Both the position numbers and the translations under genes were made by a program. The notes under the pieces were generated by a model, which searched no databases, was not told where the DNA came from, and saw nothing but the letters and a program-made list of their open reading frames with translations. This document shows positions 1-10,134 of a stretch of DNA of 38,716 bases, piece after piece. Source of the DNA: Actinomycetes bacterium. Its GTDB lineage: Bacteria; Actinomycetota; Acidimicrobiia; Acidimicrobiales; Acidimicrobiaceae. The stretch is from positions 1-38,716 of the forward strand of contig JAJYPE010000002.1 of assembly GCA_021795585.1 (NCBI GenBank), in the 5' to 3' direction. Each line of letters starts with the position of its first letter. The stretch's first letter is position 1.

Positions 1-662
1 ACCCAGCACTGGTGCACGACGGTGTGCGACGTGGCCGGGGCCAAGCTGATCGAGGTGGTCAAGACCCGGGACTTCAAAGAGGTGGCCGCCTGGGTCAAGG
101 AGAGGCCGGCGGGCTTTCGCGAGGGGATCGAAGTGGGAACCCTTGACATGTCCAACACCTATGCCGCGGTCTTTTCCGTCACCCTGCCCCAGGCCACCCA
201 GGTGGTGGACAGGTTCCATGTCGTAAAGGCCGCCAACTCCATGCTCGATGCCGTCCGCCGCCGTACCCAAGCCGAGACCACCGGCCACCGGGGGCACAAG
301 GAGGATCCGCTGTATAAGTCAAGGAAGCTGTTGGTGATGAGGGAGCGGGACCTGGACGAGAAGACCACAGCACGCCTCTCGTCCCTACTCGCCCTGGGGG
401 ACCCGACCGCGGAGGTGGCTCTGGCCTACCGGGTGAAGGAGGCCCTGGCCGAGTTCTACGAGCTCCCCTCGCCCGAGGCGGCGCGTGAGCGCCTGGCCGA
501 GATCGTCGCGCGCTCCATCTCCCCGGTCAACTCTCCCGAACTCCAAAAGCTCGGGCGTACCCTTAGGCGCTGGTTCGAAAAGATCATGGCCTACCACCAG
601 ACCCATCTCACCAACGGCCCCACCGAAGGCCTAAACAACCTGCTCAAGAGGGTAAAACGGGT
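1..662 (+). pseudogene. ISL3-family transposase, 5' part of a gene split by insertion
   Basis: The frame is open from the first base, so the gene begins before the window. The translation carries the ISL3-type DDE core: an aspartate in LDMSNTY, then a VVDRFHVVKAAN block, and the C-terminal NGPTEGLNNLLKRVKRV block holding the catalytic glutamate. After KRVKRV the family expects an AFGF-type continuation, but the sequence diverges at about base 663 and reaches a stop at 723 that belongs to the inserted element. The missing C-terminus lies at 3790-3889. I infer a transposase that was intact until a second element inserted near its 3' end. The catalytic residues all lie upstream of the break, so only about the last 33 residues are displaced. 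The family call is confident; the exact breakpoint is ambiguous by one base. Confidence 0.88.
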
Positions 663-670
663 ATCGGTTT

Positions 671-682
671 ACCGGCCCTCGG
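671..682 (+). repeat. Left terminal inverted repeat of the recombinase element
   Basis: The sequence ACCGGCCCTCGG is the exact reverse complement of bases 3774-3785. It lies just inside the left junction with the ISL3 gene and is probably a recombinase-binding arm. Confidence 0.8.
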
Positions 683-758
683 ACGCGTGGGTCCTACATG
701 GCAAGTTGTCCGTTGTGCGATAGACCTATGGGGGGCCAAGGCAACCCTGGAGGCGCCA

Positions 759-1796
759 ATGAAAGTTGCCCGAATCGCTGGCGGCTATCGCATTGAGGGT
801 CCCGGCCCTGATGTCGAGTTGGCGAACCGCTACCTCGCTCATCTGGCAGCGCGAAACTTCTCCACCGCGACGGTGCGCACCTACGCCTTTCACCTCCTCA
901 GCTTCCTGCGTTTCACCGATGAACACCAACTCGAACTCGGCTCCGTAACCCCAACCGATATCTTCGATTTCCTTGCCTGGCTTGGGCTCCGCCCGCCTAT
1001 CACCGCCTCGGTGGTGCCGATGGGGCTTCGGTTAGGTGCGAGCGCTTCGACGCTGAATCAGCGGATCGCAGCGGTGCGCGGTTTGTTTGAGTACGCCGTC
1101 GTTACCGGAGTGTGTCAAAGGAGCCCGGTTCCGGTCTCGCACCGGGCAAGTGGTTTGGCGGTCAAGCCTCGGGGCCTGCTTGGCCACATTTCCTCCGGAA
1201 AGCCGCGCGCTGGAGGGCATCTGGTCAAGGAGGAGCGGAGGCTCCCCGAGTCTCTCGAAGCCGATGACCTGGAGGCGTTCTTGGCTGATCTCAATACCCA
1301 CCGGGACAGAGCGATGACTCTCGCCATGCTCAGCGGAGGTCTGCGCTCGGCCGAGGTGCGCTCTCTACTGCTTCGCGACATCGACATGGGACTGGGGCGA
1401 ATCAAGGTGCTCGGCAAGGGAAGAAGGGAGCGCGTAGTCCCTGTCGACAAGGCGTTCTTTCGCGAGCTCGCCAGCTACCTCCGCACCGAGCGGCCGGCTG
1501 GGTGTTCTTCGCCTGAGTGCTTTGTGGTGCTGCGGGGACCCACGAGAGGCGAGCCCATGTCCGAAGCGGGCCTTAGGCGCATCTTCAGGACTCACCGCTT
1601 GTCCTCCGGCGCACTGCGGGTCCGTCCTCACCGGCTTCGCCACACCTACGGCACCGAGTTGGCCAGCTGCGGTATCGACCTCGTTGTCCTCCAGCAACTC
1701 ATGGGTCACGCCAATCCAGAGACCACAGCCGCTTATATCCATCTGGCGCCGGAGACCCTAGCCCGCGAATACGCACGCGCCCGGAGCCAACGATGA
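759..1796 (+). CDS. Tyrosine recombinase, TnpA-like (first of a pair)
   Basis: This is a site-specific recombinase of the phage-integrase (XerC/D-like) fold that should cut and rejoin DNA through a tyrosine intermediate. The N-terminal SAM-like core-binding domain covers roughly residues 20-100 (NRYLAHLAARNFSTATVRTY). The catalytic domain shows every expected residue: arginine in SGGLRSAEVRSL, lysine in VLGKGRRERVVPV, HRLRHTYG, and LMGHANPETTAAYIHL with the nucleophilic tyrosine. The ATG at 759 is preferred because GGAGG lies 5 bases upstream; an in-frame ATG at 687 would add 24 residues without domain support. The stop overlaps the next recombinase in an ATGA, so the two are probably translated together. 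The pair most likely moves the element they occupy. Confidence 0.92.
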   Translation: MKVARIAGGYRIEGPGPDVELANRYLAHLAARNFSTATVRTYAFHLLSFLRFTDEHQLELGSVTPTDIFDFLAWLGLRPPITASVVPMGLRLGASASTLNQRIAAVRGLFEYAVVTGVCQRSPVPVSHRASGLAVKPRGLLGHISSGKPRAGGHLVKEERRLPESLEADDLEAFLADLNTHRDRAMTLAMLSGGLRSAEVRSLLLRDIDMGLGRIKVLGKGRRERVVPVDKAFFRELASYLRTERPAGCSSPECFVVLRGPTRGEPMSEAGLRRIFRTHRLSSGALRVRPHRLRHTYGTELASCGIDLVVLQQLMGHANPETTAAYIHLAPETLAREYARARSQR

Positions 1797-3766
1797 GCCC
1801 GTCAACCAGGTCCTTGCCGGTCGGAGCCAGGGATGCCGGCGGCCTCATGAGCGACTATCTGCTCTACGTAGAGGAGCTTTCCTGCAGTGCACAAGCCAAG
1901 CGCTTACGCCGCGTTGCCGCCCGGCGTTTCCTGGAACGCTTTGACAATCTCGATTTATGGATGAGACGTTCGACCGCGGCACGCTCAGTCGATCTTGACC
2001 GCACCAAGGCCTGGTCATTCGTGACGTGGTGCATCATCGAGGGACGCATCAAAGCCGACCTCGACCTTTTGGCCACCCGCACCGGCAGCCACTTCGTGGC
2101 TTGGGCCGACCGGCACCCTGACCAGGTGGCGGCTGCGCTGGAGACGGCCCGTCAGCTGTCCTGGAAGCCGGCCTGGGCACTCCAGGTGGGGCGGAGCCAG
2201 TTAGCGCTCGTGTGCATGACAATGGGTGTCGGGCTCAGCGACCTCGATCGCGAGGTCCTTGATTCCTTCTACGAGCTGCTGGCAGAGGCGCCGAGCATCG
2301 GGGCCAACCATCGCCGCGTCCTCGAAAGCCGCCAACGCGCACTGGTGCAGGTCTGCTTCCAGCTCGGCATGGTCGATACGGCCGACCCTCATGCGAACTC
2401 CCGCCCACGGAGTCCCGCGGAAAGAGCGGAGCCCATCTCCCAGCCCTTGATCCGCGACGTCGTCGCGCACTATCTCGTTACGACCTCGGCGACACTGCGC
2501 CCCAGTTCGGTAAGAGACAAGGCCGAGAACCTCTGCCTGTTTTTCGACTGGCTGGCCGACAAACACCCCGAAATAGATCGGCTGAGCCGCCTGGACCGCG
2601 CCGCAGTTGAGGAGTATCTGGCCTGGAACCATGGGCGGCTTTCGCGTGGGCGCCGCCGCCGGGGAGAGCCCGTGGCTGTCTCCCGTCAGCACGCCGCCGT
2701 TGCCACGCTTCGTGGCTTCATCGGCGACCTCGTGTTCTGGGAATGGCGTGACGCTCCCAGTCACCAGCTTGTTCACCGGAGCGACTTACCCAAGATTCCC
2801 ATGCCCGTCCCCCGCGCCTTGCCTCCTCTGGTAGACGCCGCTCTCATGGAGGCGGTCGCGCGCATACCGGATCCGGCTTCGCGGTGCGCAATTCAGATAC
2901 TCCGAGGTACGGGAATGAGACTCGGCGAGCTCCTTGATCTGGAACTTGACTGCCTGATCGACTTCCAACGGCACGGCACTTGGCTGCGGGTGCCAATCGG
3001 CAAGCTCAACACCGAGCGCACGGTGCCCCTTGACGACGCCACACTCAGCGCCTTCGACGAGTGGGTGGCACTGCGCGGGCGCCAGCGCCCGATTACCCAC
3101 CCCCGCACCAATAAGCCCGCCAATTTCCTTTTCATGATCTCGGGCCGCCAAATGGGCGCCGGGAGAATCAGGAAGGGCCTCGCCACTGCGGTGGAAATTG
3201 CCGGGCTTCTCGACCAGTCCGGCAGACCGTTGCACGTGACACCGCATCAACTGAGGCACACCTACGGGACCACGCTCATCAACGGCGGGATGAGCCTGCA
3301 CGTCCTGATGGCACTACTTGGTCATGTCACCCCGGAAATGACCTTGCGCTATGCGCATCTCGCCTCCGGTACCGTGAAGGAGGCATACGACGAGGCCATG
3401 CACAGGATGGCTCCCCGCCACCTTGTCCCGCTCGCAGGCCCGAGTGAGCAGTCTGTTCCCGAGCGTGTCGAATGGATTCATTCGGAGATGCTGAAGACCC
3501 GCCTGGCCTCGGGCTACTGCTCACGTCATCCGGCAGCAGGCCCCTGTCAGTATGCGAATGTCTGCGAGACCTGCGAGAACTTCTCTCCCGCTCCGATATT
3601 TCAAGGCGCGCTCAGGAACCAACTCGCCGACGTTGTCGAATTGCGAGATGACGCTCGAGATCGGGGCTGGACCGCGGAGATGGAACGTCACCAACGGGTT
3701 ATCGACAGTATCGAGGGGCACCTCAGGCGCTTGGAAAAACTACCCCGTTCCGAGACTTTTCCTTGA
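1793..3766 (+). CDS. Large tyrosine recombinase, TnpB-like (second of a pair)
   Basis: This 657-residue protein has a tyrosine-recombinase catalytic domain at roughly residues 345-540: arginine in GTGMRLGELLDLELD, TPHQLRHTYGTTL, and LLGHVTPEMTLRYAHLA with the tyrosine. About 340 residues precede it and include a second core-binding-like segment. The C-terminus has a cysteine cluster (YCSRHPAAGPCQYANVCETC), a possible zinc site often seen in TnpB-type actinobacterial recombinases. Translation probably starts at the ATG overlapping the previous stop, with GGAG 6 bases upstream. Its length and pairing with a 345-residue recombinase resemble TnpA/TnpB of Tn554, and I infer that both are needed for transposition of the element. 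Confidence 0.9.
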   Translation: MSPSTRSLPVGARDAGGLMSDYLLYVEELSCSAQAKRLRRVAARRFLERFDNLDLWMRRSTAARSVDLDRTKAWSFVTWCIIEGRIKADLDLLATRTGSHFVAWADRHPDQVAAALETARQLSWKPAWALQVGRSQLALVCMTMGVGLSDLDREVLDSFYELLAEAPSIGANHRRVLESRQRALVQVCFQLGMVDTADPHANSRPRSPAERAEPISQPLIRDVVAHYLVTTSATLRPSSVRDKAENLCLFFDWLADKHPEIDRLSRLDRAAVEEYLAWNHGRLSRGRRRRGEPVAVSRQHAAVATLRGFIGDLVFWEWRDAPSHQLVHRSDLPKIPMPVPRALPPLVDAALMEAVARIPDPASRCAIQILRGTGMRLGELLDLELDCLIDFQRHGTWLRVPIGKLNTERTVPLDDATLSAFDEWVALRGRQRPITHPRTNKPANFLFMISGRQMGAGRIRKGLATAVEIAGLLDQSGRPLHVTPHQLRHTYGTTLINGGMSLHVLMALLGHVTPEMTLRYAHLASGTVKEAYDEAMHRMAPRHLVPLAGPSEQSVPERVEWIHSEMLKTRLASGYCSRHPAAGPCQYANVCETCENFSPAPIFQGALRNQLADVVELRDDARDRGWTAEMERHQRVIDSIEGHLRRLEKLPRSETFP

Positions 3767-3773
3767 CATCACC

Positions 3774-3785
3774 CCGAGGGCCGGT
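3774..3785 (-). repeat. Right terminal inverted repeat of the recombinase element
   Basis: CCGAGGGCCGGT is the exact reverse complement of 671-682. It starts 7 bases after the stop codon of the second recombinase and ends four bases before the inferred junction with the ISL3 gene. Confidence 0.8.
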
Positions 3786-3789
3786 TAAT

Positions 3790-3889
3790 CGCGTTCGGCT
3801 TCACCAACTTCGAGAACTTCCGCATCCGCGCGCTTTTGTATGCCGGCAAGCCCAACTGGAGGGTGCTGGACTCCATCGTGGTGAAATAA
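3790..3889 (+). pseudogene. ISL3 transposase, displaced 3' end
   Basis: Bases 3791-3889 translate as AFGFTNFENFRIRALLYAG followed by 13 residues and a TAA stop. This is the conserved C-terminal block of ISL3 transposases that is missing from the fragment at 1-662. The codon phase agrees with that fragment if bases 663-3789 are removed, because GT (661-662) plus C (3790) rebuilds a valine codon. The block has no start of its own and should not be expressed alone. From here to about 4082 there is no gene; this is taken as the untranslated right flank of the IS. Confidence 0.88.
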
Positions 3890-4082
3890 CCCGGTCCGAG
3901 ACGCCCGCTCCAAAAATACGCAACTTCGCCTTGGGTACAGGTGCCCTTGGCTCCCCATGCCCGGGTGGGCTCATTCTTTCCCCATGCGCTCATGCACCGC
4001 GCCCAGATGGGTGCGCATCGGGCCCACAGGATCGGTTAGGGCTTCCCGGAGGGTCTTCCCGTGTCAGAAATTGCGCACCCCA

Positions 4083-4104
4083 CCCCGCTAAAAGCTGAAG
4101 AGCC
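4083..4104 (-). repeat. Right end of the ISL3 element
   Basis: On the minus strand this reads GGCTCTTCAGCTTTTAGCGG and continues with GG, a pattern typical of ISL3-family termini. It marks where transposase-side sequence stops and an unrelated acyl-CoA ligase fragment begins. A near-identical copy lies at 4555-4576. The matching left end must lie before the window. Confidence 0.65.
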
Positions 4105-4354
4105 CGATTACCGCCACTTCGCGTACCGCAGGGTGGCCGTAGAGCACGTCTTCGACCTCGCGTGGCCACACTTTGTAGCCGGCCGCATTGATCATGTCTT
4201 TTTTTCGGTCCACCAGATAGAACCAACCGTCGGCATCCGTGAACCCAACATCGCCGGTAAGCAGTTCTCCGCCGGGAAGGCTCGCCAGTGTCGCCTCAGG
4301 CTTGTTCCAATATCCGGGAATAACCTGGGGCCCCGAGGTGGCGATCTCGGCCAT
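4105..4354 (-). pseudogene. Acyl-CoA ligase (AMP-binding) fragment cut by ISL3
   Basis: The minus-strand translation contains MAEIATSGPQVIPGYWNKP, then LLTGDVGFTDADGWFYLVDR-KKDMI and PREVEDVLYGHPAVREVAVIG. These are hallmark motifs of AMP-forming acyl-CoA synthetases: the GEI-GPQVM-GYWN segment, the TGD motif, the hinge DRKKD and the C-terminal subdomain start. The homology stops abruptly at VAVIG, exactly where the ISL3 end sequence begins, so the element interrupts the gene. The frame stays open upstream to about 4453, but similarity there is weak and the whole N-terminal domain is absent. It is an inactive remnant of a fatty-acid or similar carboxylate-CoA ligase. Substrate cannot be deduced. 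Confidence 0.82.
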
Positions 4355-4435
4355 GGGTCCCTGGCGCTGGTAGTGAAGGACTCTGGTGCCCTTCAGCCCG
4401 ACGACGGCGTTGCAGATGTCTCTAGGATCGACAAG

Positions 4436-4500
4436 GACAGGGGACCCCGCAAAAGGCTTTCTTTTTCTTCACAGCTTGAGAAGCTACAGGTTCCCCTGTC
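4436..4500. repeat. Imperfect inverted repeat around a 42-bp loop
   Basis: GACAGGGGACC (4436-4446) pairs with GGTTCCCCTGTC (4489-4500) apart from one extra base. The left arm runs into ACCCCGCAAAAGGCT, which resembles the nearby IS-end sequence ACCCCGCTAAAAGCT. It may be a degraded IS terminus. No gene is present between 4355 and 4673. Confidence 0.4.
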
Positions 4501-4554
4501 ACTCCTCTTCCCAAGCGGATTCCTCTACCTGGCCGGTGGCCCGAGAACCTCAGA

Positions 4555-4594
4555 CCCCGCTAAAAGCTGAAGAACCGCTAAAAGCTGAAGAACC
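4555..4594 (-). repeat. Tandem copies of the ISL3-like end sequence
   Basis: Bases 4559-4576 and 4577-4594 are two perfect 18-bp direct repeats of GCTAAAAGCTGAAGAACC. The first, with its upstream CCCC, differs from the IS end at 4083-4104 by one base in 22. No transposase sequence accompanies them, so they look like a scar of a second insertion, or of end-to-end IS joining. Confidence 0.6.
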
Positions 4595-4673
4595 GACAAT
4601 TCCTGGGTGGCGCGCCCGGAATCAGTGGCGCAGTGCCCATGGCCCATTTTCTGGGCAGCAGGCAAACATGGAA

Positions 4674-4749
4674 TGGTGGAGATGAGGGGACTCGAACCCC
4701 TGACCCCCTGCGTGCAAAGCAGGTGCTCTTCCAGCTGAGCTACATCCCC
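4674..4749 (-). tRNA. tRNA-Ala (anticodon TGC)
   Basis: The minus strand reads GGGGATGTAGCTCAGCTGG at the 5' end, with anticodon stem-loop CCTGCTTTGCACGCAGG (TGC in the loop) and T-arm AGGGGTTCGAGTCCCCT. The acceptor stem pairs GGGGATG with CATCTCC with one G-T wobble, and the 3' CCA is encoded. It lies directly downstream of tRNA-Ile and gyrA, the usual actinobacterial arrangement. It decodes GCN alanine codons. Confidence 0.96.
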
Positions 4750-4762
4750 GGGTTTGGCAGAG

Positions 4763-4836
4763 TGGGGCTAGCTGGAATCGAACCAGCGACCTCAGCATTA
4801 TCAGTGCTGCGCTCTAACCGGCTGAGCTATAGCCCC
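4763..4836 (-). tRNA. tRNA-Ile (anticodon GAT)
   Basis: The minus strand reads GGGGCTATAGCTCAGCCGG at the 5' end, followed by an anticodon loop CTGATAA (anticodon GAT) and T-arm GCTGGTTCGATTCCAGC. The seven-base acceptor stem GGGGCTA/TAGCCCC is perfect, with discriminator A. Unlike the tRNA-Ala next to it, CCA is not encoded (CTC follows), so it depends on the CCA-adding enzyme encoded at 32.4-33.9 kb. Confidence 0.96.
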
Positions 4837-4869
4837 GGAGCCACATGAACAACCTAATAGGACGCCTGT

Positions 4870-5301
4870 TCACTTGCTGTCGTCAACCACTCCGATGGAA
4901 ATGCCATTGCCCATCTCAGAGGCGAGGTTGTAGATGGCTGCCGCAAGAAAGGTGATGACCGTCATGATTACCACCCAAGCGATACCAACGCCCAGTTGGA
5001 TCACGAGCACCTGAGCGAGTCCAAGGGAGTAGTTAGTCGAGCCGACCAACTGGTCGATCAGGTGGTTCAGTTTGGTGATGAACCCAATTGAACCAAGTAC
5101 CGTCCAGGCGACGATCGTCGCCACCAGGCCGGCGGCAACCAGGGCCGTATAGAAGATCACCGAGACGCGCGTGACCGAAGCCAACGACACCCTCTGTATG
5201 CGCAGATGGTGGATCTGACGCGGGGGCCGCTTCTTTGCGGTGGACTTCTTCTCCCTGGCGGCCGCGCCGCTGGCGTTTCTAGCAACCTTTGCCGTCACCA
5301 T
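4870..5301 (-). CDS. DUF3566 membrane protein
   Basis: This 143-residue protein has a basic, disordered N-terminus (about residues 1-30), a conserved IQRVSLASVTRVSVIFYTAL segment leading into a first membrane helix (about 45-72), and a second hydrophobic stretch (about 95-125). The architecture and position right after gyrA match the DUF3566 family (Rv0007-like), found almost only in actinobacteria. Its molecular function is not established; location next to gyrA and envelope roles proposed for neighbours are only suggestive. The gap to gyrA is 74 bp, so co-transcription from the gyr operon is likely. Confidence 0.9.
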   Translation of the reverse strand: MVTAKVARNASGAAAREKKSTAKKRPPRQIHHLRIQRVSLASVTRVSVIFYTALVAAGLVATIVAWTVLGSIGFITKLNHLIDQLVGSTNYSLGLAQVLVIQLGVGIAWVVIMTVITFLAAAIYNLASEMGNGISIGVVDDSK

Positions 5302-5375
5302 TTCGCCAGGGATGAACCTTTCAAATCGCGGGCAAGCAAGTGCTCACCTGGATACCGAGATTCTAGCACGGAGCC

Positions 5376-7835
5376 TCAGATATCTTCCTGCACAACCGGG
5401 GTGACCGAGCTAACCTCGTGGTCGTCATGGAGGTCGATGATCTTAACGCCGGTGGCATCCCGACCCTGAACCGCCACGGACCCTACGGTCGTGCGAATCG
5501 TGGTTCCGCCGTCGGCGACAACTATCACCTCGTCCTGCTGAGACACCGAAAAGGCGCTAACCAGAACTCCCTTTGAGCTGGTGAGCCGAATCGCACGAAC
5601 TCCCATGCCACCGCGCTGCTGAACCGAGAAGCGATCCACCTTGGTTCTCTTGGCATATCCGGCGCTGGTGACCATGAGCACCTCTGAGCGCGTCCCGGTC
5701 TCGATCGCGGCCACGACCCTGTCCCCCGCCTTCAGCTTGATCGCGCGCACCCCCGAGGCGGCGCGGCCCATCGGACGCACCTCGGATTCGGTGAACCGAA
5801 TGCCCATGCCCTTGCGCGTGAGCACCAGTAGATCACTCGAAGCCGGGACCACAAGGACCTTGACCAGCTCGTCACCTTCTCTGAGTGCGAGCGCAATAAG
5901 CCCGTCTCGGCGGGACTTGTCGTATTCTTCCAGCAGCGTCTTTTTCACCAGGCCCTGCCTGGTGAAGAAAACCAGGTAGGAGTCGGGGAAGTAGGCCTTG
6001 GTGTCGATAACGGTGGCTATCTGCTCGTCGGCATCGAGAGCCAGCACGTTCACTAGCGCCATTCCTCGTGCCGTGCGCTCACGCACGCCCAGTTCATGGG
6101 CCTTGATCCGGTAGACGCGGCCCTTGTTCGAGAAGAAGAGCAAATAGCTGTGGGACGTGGTGTACAACACCTCCGACACCACGTCCTCTTCCTTGATCTT
6201 GGCGCCCTGCACTCCCTTCCCGCCCCTTTGTTGGGTGCGGAAGACATCCAGACTCATCGCCTTGATGTAACCCGACCTGGTGAGGATGACGACTCTGGGC
6301 TCGTCATCAATAAGGTCCTCGTCGCTGAATTCTCCGGGATCGGGCGCTAGCTCGGTGCGGCGCGGGTTCTTGAACTCATCCCTTACCGCCGCCAGCTCCG
6401 TCTTGACCACACCGTTCAGAACATCGGGATTTGCGAGCATGTCCTCCAAGAAGGCGATGGTCTCCTTAAGGTTGGCCATCTCCTCCTCGAGTTCGTGGCG
6501 GCCGAGGCGGGTGAGGCGGCCGAGGGTCATATCCAAAATGTGGTTCGCCTGAACCTCGGAGAAGGTGAATGGCTCAGCAATCAGGCCCGCGCGGGCTGCC
6601 GGGCGGTCATCCGATGAGCGGATCAGGGAAATGACGGCGTCCAGCTGGTCTATGCAGCGCAAAAGACCTTCGACAATGTGGGCCCTCGCCTTTGCCTTGG
6701 CAAGGCGGAACTCGCTGCGTCGCCTAACCACCTCTACCTGGTGGTCCACGTACGCGTTCAGCGCCTGTGCGAGGTTCAGTGTGCGTGGAACCCCGTCCAC
6801 CAGGGCGATGATATTGACCCCGAACCGGCTCTCCATGGGGGTGAGCTTGTAGAGGTTGTTCAGGACGACGTTCGGGTTTGCATCCCGCTTCAGCTCAACC
6901 ACGAGACGGTTGACACGGCCCGCGGAGTCGTTCTGAACCTCCCTGATTCCGTCCAGCTCATGGTTGTTCACGAGGTCGGCGATTTTGCGCTCTATTTGCT
7001 CGACCGACGTCTGGTAGGGGATCTCCGAGACCACAATGCGCTGGCCCCCGTTGCGTGCTTCGACAATCTCAGCGTTCGCACGAATACGGATGGACCCTTT
7101 GCCGGTCCTATATGCATCGACGATTCCGCCGCGACCGAGTATCTTGGCGCCGGTCGGAAAATCCGGCCCCTTGACGAACTGCATGAGCTCATCGGGCGTC
7201 GCCTCCGGATGGTCGATCAGATGGATTGCCGCATTCACAACCTCCTCGAGGTTGTGAGGGGGGATGTTCGTCGCCATACCAACTGCAATCCCCTGCGAGC
7301 CATTGACCAGCAAGTTGGGGAAGCGCGAGGGCAGAACCATCGGCTCCTGCTCGGTTCCGTCATAGTTGCCGGTGAAACCAACCGTGTCCTCGTCAATTCC
7401 CGCCATCAGTTGCAGCGAGAGCGGACTAAGCCGGCACTCCGTATAACGGGCCGCGGCGGCGCCGGTCTCGGGGTCAGGAGAGCCGAAGTTTCCATGCCCA
7501 TCGATGAGGGGGTGCCTCAGAGAAAAGTCCTGGGCCATGCGTACCAAGGCCTCGTAGATGGCCGAGTCGCCATGGGGATGGAACTTTCCCATCACGTCGC
7601 CTACGACCTTGGAGCACTTCACATGGGGACGATCAGGCCTAAGGCCCTCCGAGAACATGGAGTAAAGGATGCGCCGGTGCACCGGCTTCAATCCGTCTCT
7701 GGCATCCGGCAATGCCCGGGAGACAATGACAGACATCGAGTATTCGAGGAAGGATCTCTCCATCTCCTCTTGAATCTCAATGGGCTCGACGGAGCCCTGG
7801 AAGAGGTCTCCCGAGTCGGGGGTTTGGGGGCTCAA
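5376..7835 (-). CDS. gyrA: DNA gyrase subunit A
   Basis: GyrA cuts and reseals double-stranded DNA in the A2B2 gyrase that introduces negative supercoils. The 819-residue protein shows the winged-helix/tower domain ([20 protein letters not shown]), the active-site tyrosine in [11 protein letters not shown], and the GyrA-box [13 protein letters not shown] opening a six-bladed C-terminal beta-pinwheel. The quinolone-determining loop reads [17 protein letters not shown]: serine sits at the E. coli Ser83 position and glutamate replaces Asp87. Start is TTG with AGGAG seven bases upstream. It follows gyrB by 15 bp in the same operon. A conserved essential gene with no sign of damage. Confidence 0.98.
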   Translation of the reverse strand: MSPQTPDSGDLFQGSVEPIEIQEEMERSFLEYSMSVIVSRALPDARDGLKPVHRRILYSMFSEGLRPDRPHVKCSKVVGDVMGKFHPHGDSAIYEALVRMAQDFSLRHPLIDGHGNFGSPDPETGAAAARYTECRLSPLSLQLMAGIDEDTVGFTGNYDGTEQEPMVLPSRFPNLLVNGSQGIAVGMATNIPPHNLEEVVNAAIHLIDHPEATPDELMQFVKGPDFPTGAKILGRGGIVDAYRTGKGSIRIRANAEIVEARNGGQRIVVSEIPYQTSVEQIERKIADLVNNHELDGIREVQNDSAGRVNRLVVELKRDANPNVVLNNLYKLTPMESRFGVNIIALVDGVPRTLNLAQALNAYVDHQVEVVRRRSEFRLAKAKARAHIVEGLLRCIDQLDAVISLIRSSDDRPAARAGLIAEPFTFSEVQANHILDMTLGRLTRLGRHELEEEMANLKETIAFLEDMLANPDVLNGVVKTELAAVRDEFKNPRRTELAPDPGEFSDEDLIDDEPRVVILTRSGYIKAMSLDVFRTQQRGGKGVQGAKIKEEDVVSEVLYTTSHSYLLFFSNKGRVYRIKAHELGVRERTARGMALVNVLALDADEQIATVIDTKAYFPDSYLVFFTRQGLVKKTLLEEYDKSRRDGLIALALREGDELVKVLVVPASSDLLVLTRKGMGIRFTESEVRPMGRAASGVRAIKLKAGDRVVAAIETGTRSEVLMVTSAGYAKRTKVDRFSVQQRGGMGVRAIRLTSSKGVLVSAFSVSQQDEVIVVADGGTTIRTTVGSVAVQGRDATGVKIIDLHDDHEVSSVTPVVQEDI

Positions 7836-7850
7836 AACTATCTCCTGTGA

Positions 7851-9794
<1,944 letters not shown>

Positions 9795-9804
9795 CTACCC
9801 GCTG

Positions 9805-10134
9805 TCATCTGCGCCTAGCGGCGCTTCTCACCTCGGCTCCAAGCTCGTTGAAGCCGAAACCCATCTTCCTGAGCTCCCCGAGAATCTTCCCGGAGGCTAT
9901 TGCCAGGGCCGCCCGCGCCGCCGGCGTAGCGGCAGCGACCCTCAGCCGCTGTCCTTCGATGCGCAGCGGCCATGTCTGGCTAGCCAATGGCTCGCCAACT
10001 GCCGTTCCCCACGACTGGCGAAGGCTCTCCAGCTCGAGGCTCCCGTCCTTATCCAGGAACTTGGCCAGGATACGCAACGACTGCCCGAGGCCGTGCAGCT
10101 CAGGCGAATCCCTCCCGAGCCGTGCATCCCTCAC
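9805..10134 (-). CDS. DUF721 (DciA-like) protein
   Basis: This 109-residue protein has the DUF721 core: an LESLRQSWGTAVGEPLASQT segment, then a KH-like fold around LRIEGQRLRVAAATPAARAAL. The family includes DciA, which loads or assists the replicative helicase DnaB in bacteria lacking DnaC/DnaI. Members located between recF and gyrB are standard in actinobacteria. Start GTG overlaps the recF stop by four bases (GTGA), indicating translational coupling. The helicase-loading role is inferred from the family rather than from residues seen here. Confidence 0.88.
   Translation of the reverse strand: MRDARLGRDSPELHGLGQSLRILAKFLDKDGSLELESLRQSWGTAVGEPLASQTWPLRIEGQRLRVAAATPAARAALAIASGKILGELRKMGFGFNELGAEVRSAARRR

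Larger units (their letters stand above)
663..3789 (+). mobile_element. Two-recombinase (Tn554-like) insertion inside ISL3
   Basis: This 3,127-bp segment separates the two parts of an ISL3 transposase gene. It contains only two overlapping tyrosine recombinase genes of about 345 and 657 residues, sizes that match TnpA and TnpB of Tn554-type elements. Perfect 12-bp inverted repeats lie 8 bp inside the left boundary and 4 bp inside the right. Joining base 662 to base 3790 gives an uninterrupted KRVKRV-AFGFTNF reading, with no target duplication, as expected of tyrosine recombinases rather than DDE transposases. No TnpC-like third gene and no cargo gene is visible. The boundaries are inferred from frame restoration and could shift by one base (662-3788). 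Confidence 0.8.

Noticed and set aside
687-758. Upstream ATG for the first recombinase
   Set aside because: The added 24 residues have no similarity to recombinases and the later ATG has GGAGG five bases upstream.
3763-4098. Possible third gene (TnpC) after the two recombinases
   Set aside because: Its translation is out of frame over the ISL3 3' end and IS flank; no TnpC-like sequence.
4061-4570. A 169-codon plus-strand frame downstream of the ISL3 element
   Set aside because: It runs antisense over a clear acyl-CoA ligase fragment and through IS-end repeats; no coding signature.
6678-7850. A 390-codon open frame on the plus strand across gyrA
   Set aside because: It is entirely antisense to gyrA, has no ribosome site or motif, and comes from high GC codon bias.
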